The notes under the pieces: model-generated
Told to the model about the DNA's origin: nothing
Database searches by the model: none
The model's input: only the letters and a program-made list of their open reading frames with translations
Source of the DNA: Pseudomonas sp. Q1-7
GTDB taxonomy: Bacteria; Pseudomonadota; Gammaproteobacteria; Pseudomonadales; Pseudomonadaceae
NCBI RefSeq assembly: GCF_028010285.1
Contig: NZ_CP116304.1
Coordinates: forward strand, 2,248,501 to 2,312,500
DNA length: 64,000 nt
Direction: 5' to 3'
Program-made: the position numbers and the translations under genes
Part shown: positions 9,150 through 17,433 of the stretch, one piece after another
Numbering within the stretch: the first letter of the stretch is position 1
How the letters are laid out: every line of letters begins with the position of its first letter

Positions 9150-10001
9150 TCAGAAGGTGAATTCCAGGTTCACCGTTGGCGTCGATGTGCGGCTGCCCCG
9201 GCCGCCGTCCACGCCGAACTTGTTGTGCCAGTACTCGTAGCCCACGCCCAGCCAGAGATTCGGCTTGCGCTTGGCGCCGGGCATGGCGGCGACCATGAGC
9301 GAGGTGCGCATCAGGGTCTCCGGGGCGGTGTCCTTGTCGAAGTAGTCCTCGCCCTTTTCGCCCACGTAGTTGATGAACCCCTGGAACTTGGCATCGTGAT
9401 CACCCAGCTGGAACGGCTTGAGCCAGACCAGGCTGGCCATGTAGGTGGCGTCGAAGGTGTGGTTGGGATGCTTGGCGCCGGGAATGCCCGAATGGTTCTT
9501 CTCGCGGTAGTACATCAGGCTCAGGTCCAACACCCCGGCGCCGTTGAATTTCAGAGTGGGGCCGAATACCAGTGCGCGCTTCTTCGCCGAGGCCAGGTTG
9601 TTGTTGCGGCTGGCGTCGAAGCCCAGGGTGAAGGCGTAGTCCTTGATCAGTCCGGTGCCCAGCGGCTGGTCGAATACCCGTGAAGCGAACAGCTGGTGAC
9701 GGTAGACCGCATAGACCTCGCTTCCGCCGTGATCGGTGCCTTTGCGCGGGTCGCGGCTGTCGGACAGGAACACGTCCAGATTGAAATAGTTGCTGCCATA
9801 ACGGTAGCCGTCCGCATGGGTGAAGCTGTAGGCCCGCTTGGCGAACTTGTTCGGGTTGTTCGGATTGGTGAACTGCTGGCCGTAGCGGAAGCCGACGCTG
9901 TTGTTCATCCACTCGAAGAACTTGCCGTCTTCGGCGGCGAATCCGCTCGGACCGGTGGCCATCAGGGCGGCGCCAAGCGCCAGGCTGGTGTAACGACGCA
10001 T
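9150..10001 (-). CDS. Second Tsx/OmpK-like outer-membrane nucleoside channel
   Basis: A 283-residue barrel with a signal peptide (MRRYTSLALGAALMATGPSG, then FAA), the FFEWMNNSVGFRYGQQF family motif and the YSFTHADGYRYGSNYFNLD strand pair. It ends in VNLEFTF with terminal Phe. AGGAG lies 8 bases before the ATG at 10001. It is a diverged paralogue of the porin at 8126-8935 and lies downstream of the urate-type permease on the same strand. It probably supplies nucleosides or bases to that permease (inference). A permease terminator lies in front of it, so it may have its own promoter. Confidence 0.86.
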   Translation of the reverse strand: MRRYTSLALGAALMATGPSGFAAEDGKFFEWMNNSVGFRYGQQFTNPNNPNKFAKRAYSFTHADGYRYGSNYFNLDVFLSDSRDPRKGTDHGGSEVYAVYRHQLFASRVFDQPLGTGLIKDYAFTLGFDASRNNNLASAKKRALVFGPTLKFNGAGVLDLSLMYYREKNHSGIPGAKHPNHTFDATYMASLVWLKPFQLGDHDAKFQGFINYVGEKGEDYFDKDTAPETLMRTSLMVAAMPGAKRKPNLWLGVGYEYWHNKFGVDGGRGSRTSTPTVNLEFTF

Positions 10002-10091
10002 TCGGGTACTCCTTCTTGTTGTTGTTGAGCAGAAAGTCGGGATGAGCCGTGCCCTGGGCGGCGGCGCAGGCCACCATCCCCGGGCGTGAGG

Positions 10092-10121
10092 TTTTAAAAG
10101 AGCCCGCCGTGTGGGCGGGCT
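10092..10121 (-). terminator. Terminator of the NCS2 permease
   Basis: On the minus strand, AGCCCGCCC-ACAC-GGCGGGCT is followed by CTTTT. It sits 58 bases after the permease stop. Confidence 0.75.
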
Positions 10122-10178
10122 ATGGAGTTCCGGCCGCACCTCATGGGCACGGACGGATGGGAGCAAAGGCGAAGTCGA

Positions 10179-11525
10179 TCAGTGAGCGGCGCAGTGCCGA
10201 CTGCGATCCTTCTCACCGAGGATGTTGAACAGCAGGTTCAGGGTGAGGGCGCTGACCGTGGCCATGGCGATGCCGCTGTGGGTGATCGGCTCCATCCAGT
10301 GCGGCAGGTGGGCGAAGAGCTCCGGGCGCACCACGGGGGCCATGCCCATGCCCATGCTCACGGCCACCAGCAACTGGTTGCGCCGGTCGCTGATGTCCGC
10401 TTCATGGAGGATCCTGATGCCGGTGGCGGCCACCATGCCGAACATCGCCAGCCCTGCACCGCCAAGCACCGCAGGAGGAATGGACGCCACCAGAAAGGCG
10501 GCCTTCGGCAGCAGGCTGAGGCCGATCAGGAAGGCACCCGCGGCCACCGTCACGTAACGGCTACGTACGCCGGTCATCTGCACCAGGCCGATGTTCTGGG
10601 CGAAGGACGAGTGGGTGAAGGTGTTGAAGAAACCCGCCAGGAAGGAAGCGCCGGCGTCGCACAGCAGGCCGCGGCGCAGGGCGCTGGGGCAGACGTCGCG
10701 TCCGGTGATCTTGCCCAGGGCGAGGAACATGCCGGTGGACTCGACGAAGATGATCACCACCACCAGGCACATGGACAGCACCGAGGCCAGTTCGAACTTC
10801 GGCATGCCGAAGTGCAGGGGCTCCACCACCTGGAACCAGGGCGTCTCATCCAGGCCGTTGAGGTCGACCATGCCGCAGGCGCCGGCCAGGGCGTAGCCCA
10901 GGGCCATGCCGATCAGCACCGATACATTGACCCAGAAGCCCTTGAGGAAGCGGTTCACCAGCAGGATGGTGCCCAGCACCAGGGCGGCGATGGACAGGTA
11001 CTCCAGGGCACCGAACTGGCTGGCCTGGTTACCGCCACCCGCCCAGTTCACCGCGACCGGGAACAGGGTGAGGCCGATGGAGGTGATCACCGTACCGGTC
11101 ACCAGTGGCGGGAAGAAACGCACGATGCGCGACATGAAGGGGGCGATCAGCAGGCCGAAGAAGCCCGCGGCGATGGTGGCACCGAAGATGCCCTGGATAC
11201 CGACGCCGGGCATCCCGGCCATCACCACCATGCTGCCGACAGCAGCGAAACTGGCGCCCATCATCACCGGCATGCGAATACCCACCGGGCCGATGCCCAT
11301 GGATTGCACGATGGTGGCGATGCCGGCGACCAGGAGGTCGGCGTTGATCAGGAAGGCGACTTCTTCACGGGAGAGACCGGCGGCCTGGCCGACGATCAGG
11401 GGTACGGCAACGGCGCCACCGTACATCAGCAGGACATGTTGGAAACCGACCAGCAGCAATTGCATCAGTGGCAGGCGCTGGTCAGCGGGCGAAAGGGCGG
11501 TTTCCCGCTCTGTCGGAGTGGTCAT
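10179..11525 (-). CDS. NCS2-family purine permease, urate (UacT-like) type
   Basis: This inner-membrane nucleobase:cation symporter has 448 residues from the ATG at 11525, which has AGGTG upstream; an in-frame extension to 11567 is less likely. About 12-14 hydrophobic segments are visible. The NCS2 marks are all present: the QH pair in the first helix (LLVGFQHVLLMYGG), the Glu-bearing helix IIFVESTGMF, and the signature SFAQNIGLVQMTGVRSR. This signature form (QN-x-GLVQMTGVRSR) is closer to urate transporters such as E. coli UacT than to xanthine (XanQ) or uracil (UraA) carriers. It sits next to puuD, whose substrate is urate. Confidence 0.88.
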   Translation of the reverse strand: MTTPTERETALSPADQRLPLMQLLLVGFQHVLLMYGGAVAVPLIVGQAAGLSREEVAFLINADLLVAGIATIVQSMGIGPVGIRMPVMMGASFAAVGSMVVMAGMPGVGIQGIFGATIAAGFFGLLIAPFMSRIVRFFPPLVTGTVITSIGLTLFPVAVNWAGGGNQASQFGALEYLSIAALVLGTILLVNRFLKGFWVNVSVLIGMALGYALAGACGMVDLNGLDETPWFQVVEPLHFGMPKFELASVLSMCLVVVIIFVESTGMFLALGKITGRDVCPSALRRGLLCDAGASFLAGFFNTFTHSSFAQNIGLVQMTGVRSRYVTVAAGAFLIGLSLLPKAAFLVASIPPAVLGGAGLAMFGMVAATGIRILHEADISDRRNQLLVAVSMGMGMAPVVRPELFAHLPHWMEPITHSGIAMATVSALTLNLLFNILGEKDRSRHCAAH

Positions 11526-11656
11526 GCAACACCTCGGGCGCTTTTGTTCTTGTAAGTCGCTTGGCAACGCCGCACCTCGTGGGTGTGGCGTGCCGGGTAT
11601 TCATGTTGCGGGCCGGGTGGATGACACCCGGCCTGGAAGCAGCGGTACAGCGGGGA

Positions 11657-11685
11657 AGAAAAAAAGCCCGCCTGGGGGCAGGCTT
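11657..11685 (-). terminator. Terminator of the puuE-uraD-allA-puuD unit
   Basis: On the minus strand, AAGCCTGCC-CCCA-GGCGGGCTT is followed by TTTTTTCTT. It lies just after the puuD stop. Confidence 0.85.
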
Positions 11686-11733
11686 AAGAACGGACGGCGC
11701 TTGGGGCACCGTCCGTCGTGGTCTTGCGGTGGA

Positions 11734-13041
11734 TCAGTTGGTCTTCGCGCCCTGGGCGATCCAGCGGCCGATCAGGTCGCGCTCTTCCTGGGTCATCTGG
11801 GTGATGTTGCCCAGCGGCATGATCTGGGTGGCGACGGCCTGGGCCTGGATCTTCGGTGCGAGCATCTGGATCTGCTGCGGGGTGTCGAGCATCACGCCGC
11901 CCGGCGCCGAGGTGAACATCGGGCTGGTGGGCTTGGCGGAATGGCAGACGGTGCAGCGTTCCTGGATCACGCTGTGGACCTTGCCGAACTCACCGCCGGT
12001 GGCGCTGGCCTGGGCCGCAGCGGCTTGCGCCGGCTGGGTGGGGGCAGCGGCCTGTTCGGCGGGCGTGCTTTCGCTGGTGACAGCGGCGCTGGCGGGGGCG
12101 GCATGCTCCTCGTGGGCGGGCTGGGCCAGGCTCGGTTCGGCGGCCTTGTAGTTCGGCGCGGTGACGAAGGCCAGGCAGATCATGCCCAGGGCGCCGGCCG
12201 GCAGGGTCCAGGCGAACTTGTTGCTGTCGTGGCGGGTGTTGAAGTAGTGGCGCACCAGTACCGCGATCACCGCGATCCCGGCCAGGATCAGCCAGTTGTA
12301 CTGGCTGCCGTAGGTGCTCGGGAAGTGGTTGCTGATCATGATGAACAGCACCGGTAGGGTGAAGTAGTTGTTGTGGCGCGAACGCAGCAGGCCCTTGGCC
12401 GGCAGCACCGGATCGGGGGTGCGGTTCTCTTCGATCGCCTTAACCAGCGCCCGCTGGGCCGGCATGATGATGCGGAACACGTTGCCGACCATGATGGTGC
12501 CGATCAGCGCGCCGACGTGGATGTAGGCACCACGGCCGCTGAACACATGGGTGAAGCCCCAGGCAGCCCCGACCACCAGTACGAACAGCACCAGGCCCAG
12601 CAGGGCGGGGGTCTTGCCCAGGGGTGAGTCGCAGAGGAGGTCGTAGATGAACCAGCCTGCGATCAGCGAGCCGATGCCGATGGCGACGGCGGCGGCCGGG
12701 GAAATATCCACGCCGGGCGCGATCAGGTACAGGGTCGGGTTCAGGTAGAACACCACGGTCAGCAGGGCGACGCCCGACAACCAGGTGAAATAGGCTTCCC
12801 ATTTGAACCAGTGGAGGTTGTCCGGCATTTTCGGCGGGGCGAGCTTGTATTTCTCCAGGTGGTAGATGCCGCCACCGTGGATGGCCCAGAGGTCACCCGA
12901 CAACCCTTCGCGGGGGTTGGAACGGTTGAGGTTGTTTTCGAGCCAGACGAAATAGAAGGACGCGCCGATCCAGGCGATGCCGGTGATCATGTGAACCCAG
13001 CGAATGCCCAGGTTCAGCCATTCGGTCAAATGTGCTTCCAC
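11734..13041 (-). CDS. puuD: Urate hydroxylase PuuD (membrane urate oxidase with cytochrome c domain)
   Basis: PuuD oxidises urate to 5-hydroxyisourate at the membrane and passes the electrons on through a c-type haem, unlike soluble uricase. The 435-residue product starts MEAHLTEWLNLGIRWVHMIT and has about eight membrane segments in the first 300 residues. An Ala/Pro/Gln-rich linker follows (about residues 305-345). The C-terminal cytochrome c domain has the CTVCHS haem motif near residue 370 and a distal Met in IMPLGNITQM. Length and domain order match PuuD. It is the last gene of the puuE-uraD-allA-puuD unit. Confidence 0.95.
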   Translation of the reverse strand: MEAHLTEWLNLGIRWVHMITGIAWIGASFYFVWLENNLNRSNPREGLSGDLWAIHGGGIYHLEKYKLAPPKMPDNLHWFKWEAYFTWLSGVALLTVVFYLNPTLYLIAPGVDISPAAAVAIGIGSLIAGWFIYDLLCDSPLGKTPALLGLVLFVLVVGAAWGFTHVFSGRGAYIHVGALIGTIMVGNVFRIIMPAQRALVKAIEENRTPDPVLPAKGLLRSRHNNYFTLPVLFIMISNHFPSTYGSQYNWLILAGIAVIAVLVRHYFNTRHDSNKFAWTLPAGALGMICLAFVTAPNYKAAEPSLAQPAHEEHAAPASAAVTSESTPAEQAAAPTQPAQAAAAQASATGGEFGKVHSVIQERCTVCHSAKPTSPMFTSAPGGVMLDTPQQIQMLAPKIQAQAVATQIMPLGNITQMTQEERDLIGRWIAQGAKTN

Positions 13042-13095
13042 AGTTTGTTACCTCATTTCCCGCCGACCGGCACGCCGATCGTTGGGCTTCTCTTA

Positions 13096-13599
13096 TTAGT
13101 GGTGGGGATCGAGGAGAAGCTGTTCGTCCTCGGTGAAGTAATGCTCATCGCAGTTGTTGCCAGAACCACTGCGATCAACCACCAGGAAGTCATCCCGCTT
13201 TTCGATCGTCAGCACCGGGTGGTGCCAGACGCCGCGATGGTAATTAACGCCCTGCCTGCCATTGGACATGAAGGCACGGACCAAGCCCGGTACAGGTACA
13301 TCGCCAAGTGGCGCGACCACGACCAGAAAAGGGTTGCCGAGCAGCGGAATGAAGGCCTGGCTGCCCAGCGGATGTCGTTCCAGCATGCGGATGCGCAAAG
13401 GCATCTCGAGGGATTCGGCACTGAAGATGCTGATGATCGCCTTGTCATCCGGTTGGGCGGTCTCGACCGTCGCCAGCTTGTGATAACGGCGGGTGGAGCC
13501 GTTGTTGATCATGAAGTACTCGCTGCCGTCGGTTTCGATCACATCGCCGAAAGGTGCGAAGGCTTCTTTGGTCAGGGGCTCGATCTTCAGGGTACGCAT
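13096..13599 (-). CDS. allA: Ureidoglycolate lyase
   Basis: AllA cleaves ureidoglycolate to glyoxylate and urea, linking purine breakdown to gcl. The 167-residue product matches family length and shows the cupin-like segments EAFAPFGDVIE, the active-site loop NYHRGVWHHPVLTI with paired His residues, and DFLVVDRSGSGNNCDEHYF. It lies between uraD and puuD. Allantoicase, which makes its substrate and often lies beside it in Pseudomonas, is not present here. Confidence 0.94.
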   Translation of the reverse strand: MRTLKIEPLTKEAFAPFGDVIETDGSEYFMINNGSTRRYHKLATVETAQPDDKAIISIFSAESLEMPLRIRMLERHPLGSQAFIPLLGNPFLVVVAPLGDVPVPGLVRAFMSNGRQGVNYHRGVWHHPVLTIEKRDDFLVVDRSGSGNNCDEHYFTEDEQLLLDPHH

Positions 13600-13757
13600 G
13601 GCTGTTCTACTTGTTCGTTGCAGGTTCCCACCCGGAGAGTGGGGCCGGTGGCGAGAGGGCTGTCATTCCATCCTCTCGCCTGGCTCTCCATCAGGGTGAA
13701 GAGCCGATGGGCGGACCGTGGCCCGCCCGGGCGGTTTCGACGCGGTGGACCTGCGGC
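13600..13757. other. allA-uraD gap at the usual allantoicase position
   Basis: The 158-bp gap holds only small hairpins (GGCGAGAGG / CCTCTCGCC; GGCTCT / AGAGCC; CCGCCC-type arms) and no remnant coding frame that I can recognise. In other Pseudomonas the allantoicase gene sits here. Confidence 0.6.
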
Positions 13758-14273
13758 TTACATCTGCTGCAGGCGGAACAGCGCGATCTTGTTGATCTCG
13801 GCCAGGGCGCGGTTGAACTCGGCTTCCGGGGAGTTGTGGATACGCTCCTCGAAGGCCGCCAGGATCTGGTGCCGATTGCTGCCTTTCACCGCCATGATGA
13901 ACGGAAATCCGAACTTGGCCTTGTAGGCGTCGTTCAGCTCGGTGAAGCGTGCGAACTCTTCAGCCGTGCATTCGTGGATACCGGCACCGGCCTGTTCGCT
14001 GGTGCTGGCTTCAGTCAGCTCGCCACGGACGGCAGCCTTGCCGGCCAGGTCCGGGTGAGCGTTGATCAGCGCCAGTTGGGCTTCGTGGCTGGCGCTGAGC
14101 AACAGGTCGGCCATGCGCTGGTGCAGGCCGTCGATATCATCGATGCGGTCGTCCCGGCCCAGGTCGAAGGCCTTCTCGGCGACCCAGGGCGAGTGTTCGT
14201 AGATGTCGGCGAAGGCCTCGACGAAGGCGTCGCGGGACAGGCGGGACGGGGTCAGGGTCTGGAAGCGGCTCAT
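13758..14273 (-). CDS. uraD: OHCU decarboxylase
   Basis: UraD decarboxylates 2-oxo-4-hydroxy-4-carboxy-5-ureidoimidazoline to (S)-allantoin, the third step from urate. The 171-residue product has the catalytic His in INAHPDLAGK (about residue 66) and the C-terminal FGFPFIMAVKG and AFEERIHN motifs, all hallmarks of the family. Its ATG overlaps the puuE stop (ATGA), which indicates translational coupling. Confidence 0.95.
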   Translation of the reverse strand: MSRFQTLTPSRLSRDAFVEAFADIYEHSPWVAEKAFDLGRDDRIDDIDGLHQRMADLLLSASHEAQLALINAHPDLAGKAAVRGELTEASTSEQAGAGIHECTAEEFARFTELNDAYKAKFGFPFIMAVKGSNRHQILAAFEERIHNSPEAEFNRALAEINKIALFRLQQM

Positions 14274-15199
14274 TTCGCTTGCTCTTTGAAAGGGTGGGTG
14301 GCGTGCCAGTGGCGGGCAATGTCGGCGCGGCGGGCGAACCAGACTTTCTCGTGGCCTTTCACGTACTCGATGAAGCGGGCCAGGGAGGCCAGGCGTGCCG
14401 GTCGGCCCAACAGGCGGCAGTGCATGCCGATGGAGAGCATCTTCGGCGCGCCGGCGGCGCCTTCGGCGTAGAGCACGTCGAAGGCGTCCTTGAGGTATTC
14501 GAAAAAGTCGTCGCCCTTGTTGAAGCCCTGCACCTGGGTGAAGCGCATGTCGTTGGTGTCCAGGGTGTAGGGAATGACCAAGTGCGGCTTCTCCGCGGTG
14601 CTGGCCGGGTCCCAGTAGGGCAGATCGTCATCGTAGGTGTCGGAGTCGTAGAGGAAACCGCCTTCCTCCATCACCAGGCGACGGGTGTTCGGGCTGGTGC
14701 GGCCGGTATACCAGCCCACCGGGCGCTCGCCGGTCAGTTCGGTGAGGATGCGGATGGCTTCGAGCATGTGCTCGCGCTCCTGGGCCTCGTCCATGTACTG
14801 GTAGTCGATCCAGCGATAGCCGTGGCTGCAGATTTCGTGGCCGGCCTCGACCATGGCGCGGATCGCTTCCGGATGACGTTGGGCGGCCATGGCGACGGCG
14901 AAGATGGTCAGGGGGATGTCGTGCTTCTGGAACAGGTCCAGCAGGCGCCAGACGCCGACGCGGCTGCCGTATTCGTAGAGGGATTCCATGCTCATGTTGC
15001 GCACGCCCTGCAGCGGCTGGGCGGCTACCATTTCGGAGAGGAAGGCTTCGGATTCCTTGTCGCCGTGGAGCACATTGCGCTCGCCACCTTCCTCATAGTT
15101 GAGGACAAAGGACAGGGCGATGCGGGACTCACCCGGCCAGTGCGGATGAGGAGGGTTGTTGCCATAACCGATCAGGTCGCGTGGGTACTCAGCGCTCAC
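14270..15199 (-). CDS. puuE: Allantoinase PuuE (polysaccharide-deacetylase fold)
   Basis: PuuE hydrolyses allantoin to allantoate without metal, using a NodB-like barrel. I place the start at the GTG at 15199 (AAGGAAG upstream), giving 309 residues, the size of known PuuE; an in-frame ATG at 15238 would add unrelated residues. Family marks are EYPRDLIGYGNNPPHPHWPG, SFVLNYEEGGERN, the GHEICSHGYRWIDYQYM loop and MLSIGMHCRLLGRPAR. It is the first gene of a unit with uraD, allA and puuD. TTGTATACAA lies 73 bases upstream of the start. Confidence 0.93.
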   Translation of the reverse strand: MSAEYPRDLIGYGNNPPHPHWPGESRIALSFVLNYEEGGERNVLHGDKESEAFLSEMVAAQPLQGVRNMSMESLYEYGSRVGVWRLLDLFQKHDIPLTIFAVAMAAQRHPEAIRAMVEAGHEICSHGYRWIDYQYMDEAQEREHMLEAIRILTELTGERPVGWYTGRTSPNTRRLVMEEGGFLYDSDTYDDDLPYWDPASTAEKPHLVIPYTLDTNDMRFTQVQGFNKGDDFFEYLKDAFDVLYAEGAAGAPKMLSIGMHCRLLGRPARLASLARFIEYVKGHEKVWFARRADIARHWHATHPFKEQAK

Positions 15200-15271
15200 T
15201 GCAGTCTTCCTTCTTGTCTGTTGGACGGTCCGCGGCAACCTGGAAGGTGGGGCGCGACCGGGATGGGGTGA

Positions 15272-15281
15272 TTGTATACAA
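15272..15281. promoter_or_regulatory. TTGTATACAA operator, puuE promoter
   Basis: A perfect palindrome placed close to where the puuE promoter should be. Confidence 0.75.
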
Positions 15282-15453
15282 ACTGTTGTGCGAGTTGTAA
15301 ATCAAATCTTCATCCTGGCTGCCATTCATCCCCTGGATAGGGAACCTGTCCATCCGGTCAGGTCAATAAGACGAAAGGCACGGCCCATGGCCTGTGGATG
15401 AAATGCCTGTGACAAGCAGGCCGGTACAGAGCCCGCGAGATTGATGCCGGATA

Positions 15454-15463
15454 TTGTGTACAA
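15454..15463. promoter_or_regulatory. TTGTGTACAA operator, hiuH promoter
   Basis: Same class with one base change. It is identical to the site in front of the GntR gene at 21623. Confidence 0.72.
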
Positions 15464-15619
15464 TTTTTTGAGTTTATGTCTTACATTCTTGTGGTCGCAT
15501 GGTATTCTGCGCTCCGTACCGGGGCTTGCGCCCTGACCACGCACCGATATGAACAAGCAGAGGAGGTGTGGCGTTCCGATCGCGGCCCGCACAACGGCCC
15601 GGTGGACGCCCAGCGAGCA

Positions 15620-15973
15620 ATGGGACGTTTGACCACGCATGTACTGGATGCCGCCCACGGCTGCCCTGGCCGTGACATCAAGATCGAGCTCTACCGCGTC
15701 GAAGGCGCAGGCCTTGAGCTGGTCGCCACCGCCACCACCAATGACGACGGCCGCTGCGACGCGCCCCTGCTGCAGGGTGCCGATTACCAGAGCGGCGTCT
15801 ACCAGATCCACTTCCACGCGGGCGACTACTACCGCGCCCGCGGCGTGAAACTGGCCGAACCGGCTTTCCTCGATGTGGTCGTGTTGCGCTTCGGCATCTC
15901 CGCCGAGCAGGACCACTACCATGTGCCGCTGCTGATTTCCCCCTACAGCTACTCCACCTATCGCGGCAGCTAG
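15620..15973 (+). CDS. hiuH: 5-hydroxyisourate hydrolase (transthyretin-like)
   Basis: HiuH hydrolyses 5-hydroxyisourate, the PuuD product, to OHCU. The ATG at 15620 gives 117 residues, matching the family exactly; the frame is open further upstream to 15476 but without family character. The catalytic set is visible: His in LTTHVLD, Arg in NDDGRCDAP, His in DHYHVPLL, and the C-terminal tetrapeptide YRGS that defines HiuH. No strong Shine-Dalgarno is present. It is divergent from puuE, so the two halves of the urate pathway share one control region. Confidence 0.95.
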   Translation: MGRLTTHVLDAAHGCPGRDIKIELYRVEGAGLELVATATTNDDGRCDAPLLQGADYQSGVYQIHFHAGDYYRARGVKLAEPAFLDVVVLRFGISAEQDHYHVPLLISPYSYSTYRGS

Positions 15974-16013
15974 TACCCGAATCTCGTTACCCTCGACTCA
16001 CTGGAGTCTTTAC

Positions 16014-16044
16014 GGCCCGTCCACACTGCGGGCCTTTTTTATTT
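16014..16044 (+). terminator. hiuH terminator
   Basis: GGCCCG-TCCACACTG-CGGGCC is followed by TTTTTTATTT, a standard rho-independent terminator. Confidence 0.85.
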
Positions 16045-16092
16045 CCGGAGGAGCGTGGTCCGCACCGGCGCCACTGTCTGCCTGTCCGTGCA

Positions 16093-16118
16093 TAAAAAAG
16101 CCCGGCACGAAGCCGGGC
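16093..16118 (-). terminator. dctM terminator, left copy of the 51-bp repeat
   Basis: On the minus strand, AGCCCGGCTTCGTGCCGGGCT is followed by TTTTTTAT. It forms the outer part of the 51-bp repeat shared with 19511-19561. Confidence 0.85.
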
Positions 16119-16150
16119 TGAAACGCATCACGGGGAGATGCGCAAGGGAT
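16100..16150. repeat. 51-bp direct repeat, left copy (flanks dctPQM)
   Basis: This segment (terminator hairpin, then GAAACGCATCACGGGGAGAT and GCGCAAGGGA) recurs at 19511-19561 with two mismatches in the hairpin loop. The two copies bracket the whole dct operon. Here the repeat ends at the dctM stop codon. Confidence 0.9.
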
Positions 16151-17433
16151 CAGTTCATTTCCAGCCAGGTCGGCAGCGCCAGGGATATCCAGGGCACGTA
16201 GGTGACCAGCAGCAGGAAGGCCAGCAGGATCATCAGCCACGGCAGGGCCGCACGGATGGTCGAGGTCAGCGGCATGCCGGTGACCGCCGAGGACACGAAC
16301 AGGTTCAGGCCTACCGGCGGCGTCACCAGGCCGATTTCCAGGTTGACCACCATGATGATGCCGAGGTGGATGGGGTCGATGCCCAGCTTCGTGGCGATGG
16401 GGAACAGAATCGGCGCCAGGATCAGGATGATCGCCGAGGGCTCCATGAAGGCTCCCGCGATCAGCAGCACGATATTCACCACCAACAGGAAGGTCACCGG
16501 CGTCAGGCCGGCTTCGATTACCCAGGCTGTGATCTGCTGCGGCAACTGCTCGGTGGTCAGCACGTGGGCGAAGAGCATCGCGTTGGCAATGATGAACATC
16601 AGCATGATGGACAGCTTGCCGGACTCCAGCAGCACCTTGGGTGCCTCGCTGAGCTTCATGTCCTTGTAGACGAACAGGGCGATGAAGGCCGAATAGACCG
16701 CTGCCACGGCCGCGGCCTCGGTGGGGGTGAACATCCCGGAGTAGATGCCGCCGAGGATGATCACCATCAGCAGCAACCCCCAGAGGGCCTTGCGCCCGGC
16801 ATTCAGCCATTGGCGGAACGTCGCGCGGGGCAGGGCCGGCAGGTTCTTTTTCACCGCGATGATGTAGATGGCCGCCATCAGCACCACGCCCAGCGTGATC
16901 CCCGGTACCACGCCGGCCATGAAAAGCTTGCCCACCGAGGTTTCGGTGGCCGCGGCGTAGACCACCATCACGATCGACGGCGGAATCAGGATGCCGAGGG
17001 TGCCGGCGTTGCAAACGATGCCGGCGCCGAACTCCTGGGGGTAGCCCGAGCGGACCATGCCGGCAATGGCGATGGAGCCAACCGCCGCGACGGTCGCGGG
17101 GGATGAGCCGGACAGCGCGGCGAAGAGCATGCAGGCCAGCACCGCGGCAATGGCCAGGCCGCCGCGAATGTGCCCGACGCAGGCATTGGCGAAGTCGATC
17201 AGGCGCCGGGCGACACCGCCCGTGGTCATGAAGGCGCCCGCCAGCAGGAAGAAGGGGATTGCCAGCAGGGTGTAGTGTTCCGAGGTCTCGAACAGCTTGA
17301 TCGCCAGGGAACGCACGGAGTCCGGGCTGAACAGCATGATGGTGAGCGCGCCCGAGAGCCCCAGGGAAATGGCGATGGGCACGCCGATGAACATCAGCAG
17401 GAAGAGCAGAAAGAAGAGGAAAAGAACGGTCAT
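16150..17433 (-). CDS. dctM: TRAP C4-dicarboxylate transporter, large membrane subunit
   Basis: The 427-residue product has about 12 hydrophobic segments and DctM-family motifs: the N-terminal LFLMFIGVPIAISLGLSG, the SGSSPATVAAVGSI segment, and GNAGTLGILIPPS-like NAGTLGILIPPSIVMVVY. It forms the sodium-coupled channel with DctQ. The start overlaps the dctQ stop by four bases (ATGA). Confidence 0.93.
   Translation of the reverse strand: MTVLFLFFLLFLLMFIGVPIAISLGLSGALTIMLFSPDSVRSLAIKLFETSEHYTLLAIPFFLLAGAFMTTGGVARRLIDFANACVGHIRGGLAIAAVLACMLFAALSGSSPATVAAVGSIAIAGMVRSGYPQEFGAGIVCNAGTLGILIPPSIVMVVYAAATETSVGKLFMAGVVPGITLGVVLMAAIYIIAVKKNLPALPRATFRQWLNAGRKALWGLLLMVIILGGIYSGMFTPTEAAAVAAVYSAFIALFVYKDMKLSEAPKVLLESGKLSIMLMFIIANAMLFAHVLTTEQLPQQITAWVIEAGLTPVTFLLVVNIVLLIAGAFMEPSAIILILAPILFPIATKLGIDPIHLGIIMVVNLEIGLVTPPVGLNLFVSSAVTGMPLTSTIRAALPWLMILLAFLLLVTYVPWISLALPTWLEMN

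Larger units (their letters stand above)
15200..15619. promoter_or_regulatory. Divergent puuE / hiuH control region
   Basis: This 420-bp gap contains TTGTATACAA (15272-15281) on the puuE side and TTGTGTACAA (15454-15463) on the hiuH side, 182 bp apart, a spacing that could allow looping. A direct repeat GGTCAGGTCA occurs near 15358. No gene is seen. Confidence 0.75.

Noticed and set aside
15358-15367. GGTCAGGTCA direct repeat as another RutR-like site
   Set aside because: The two half-sites are in the same orientation, unlike the inverted TGAC-N6-GTCA sites.
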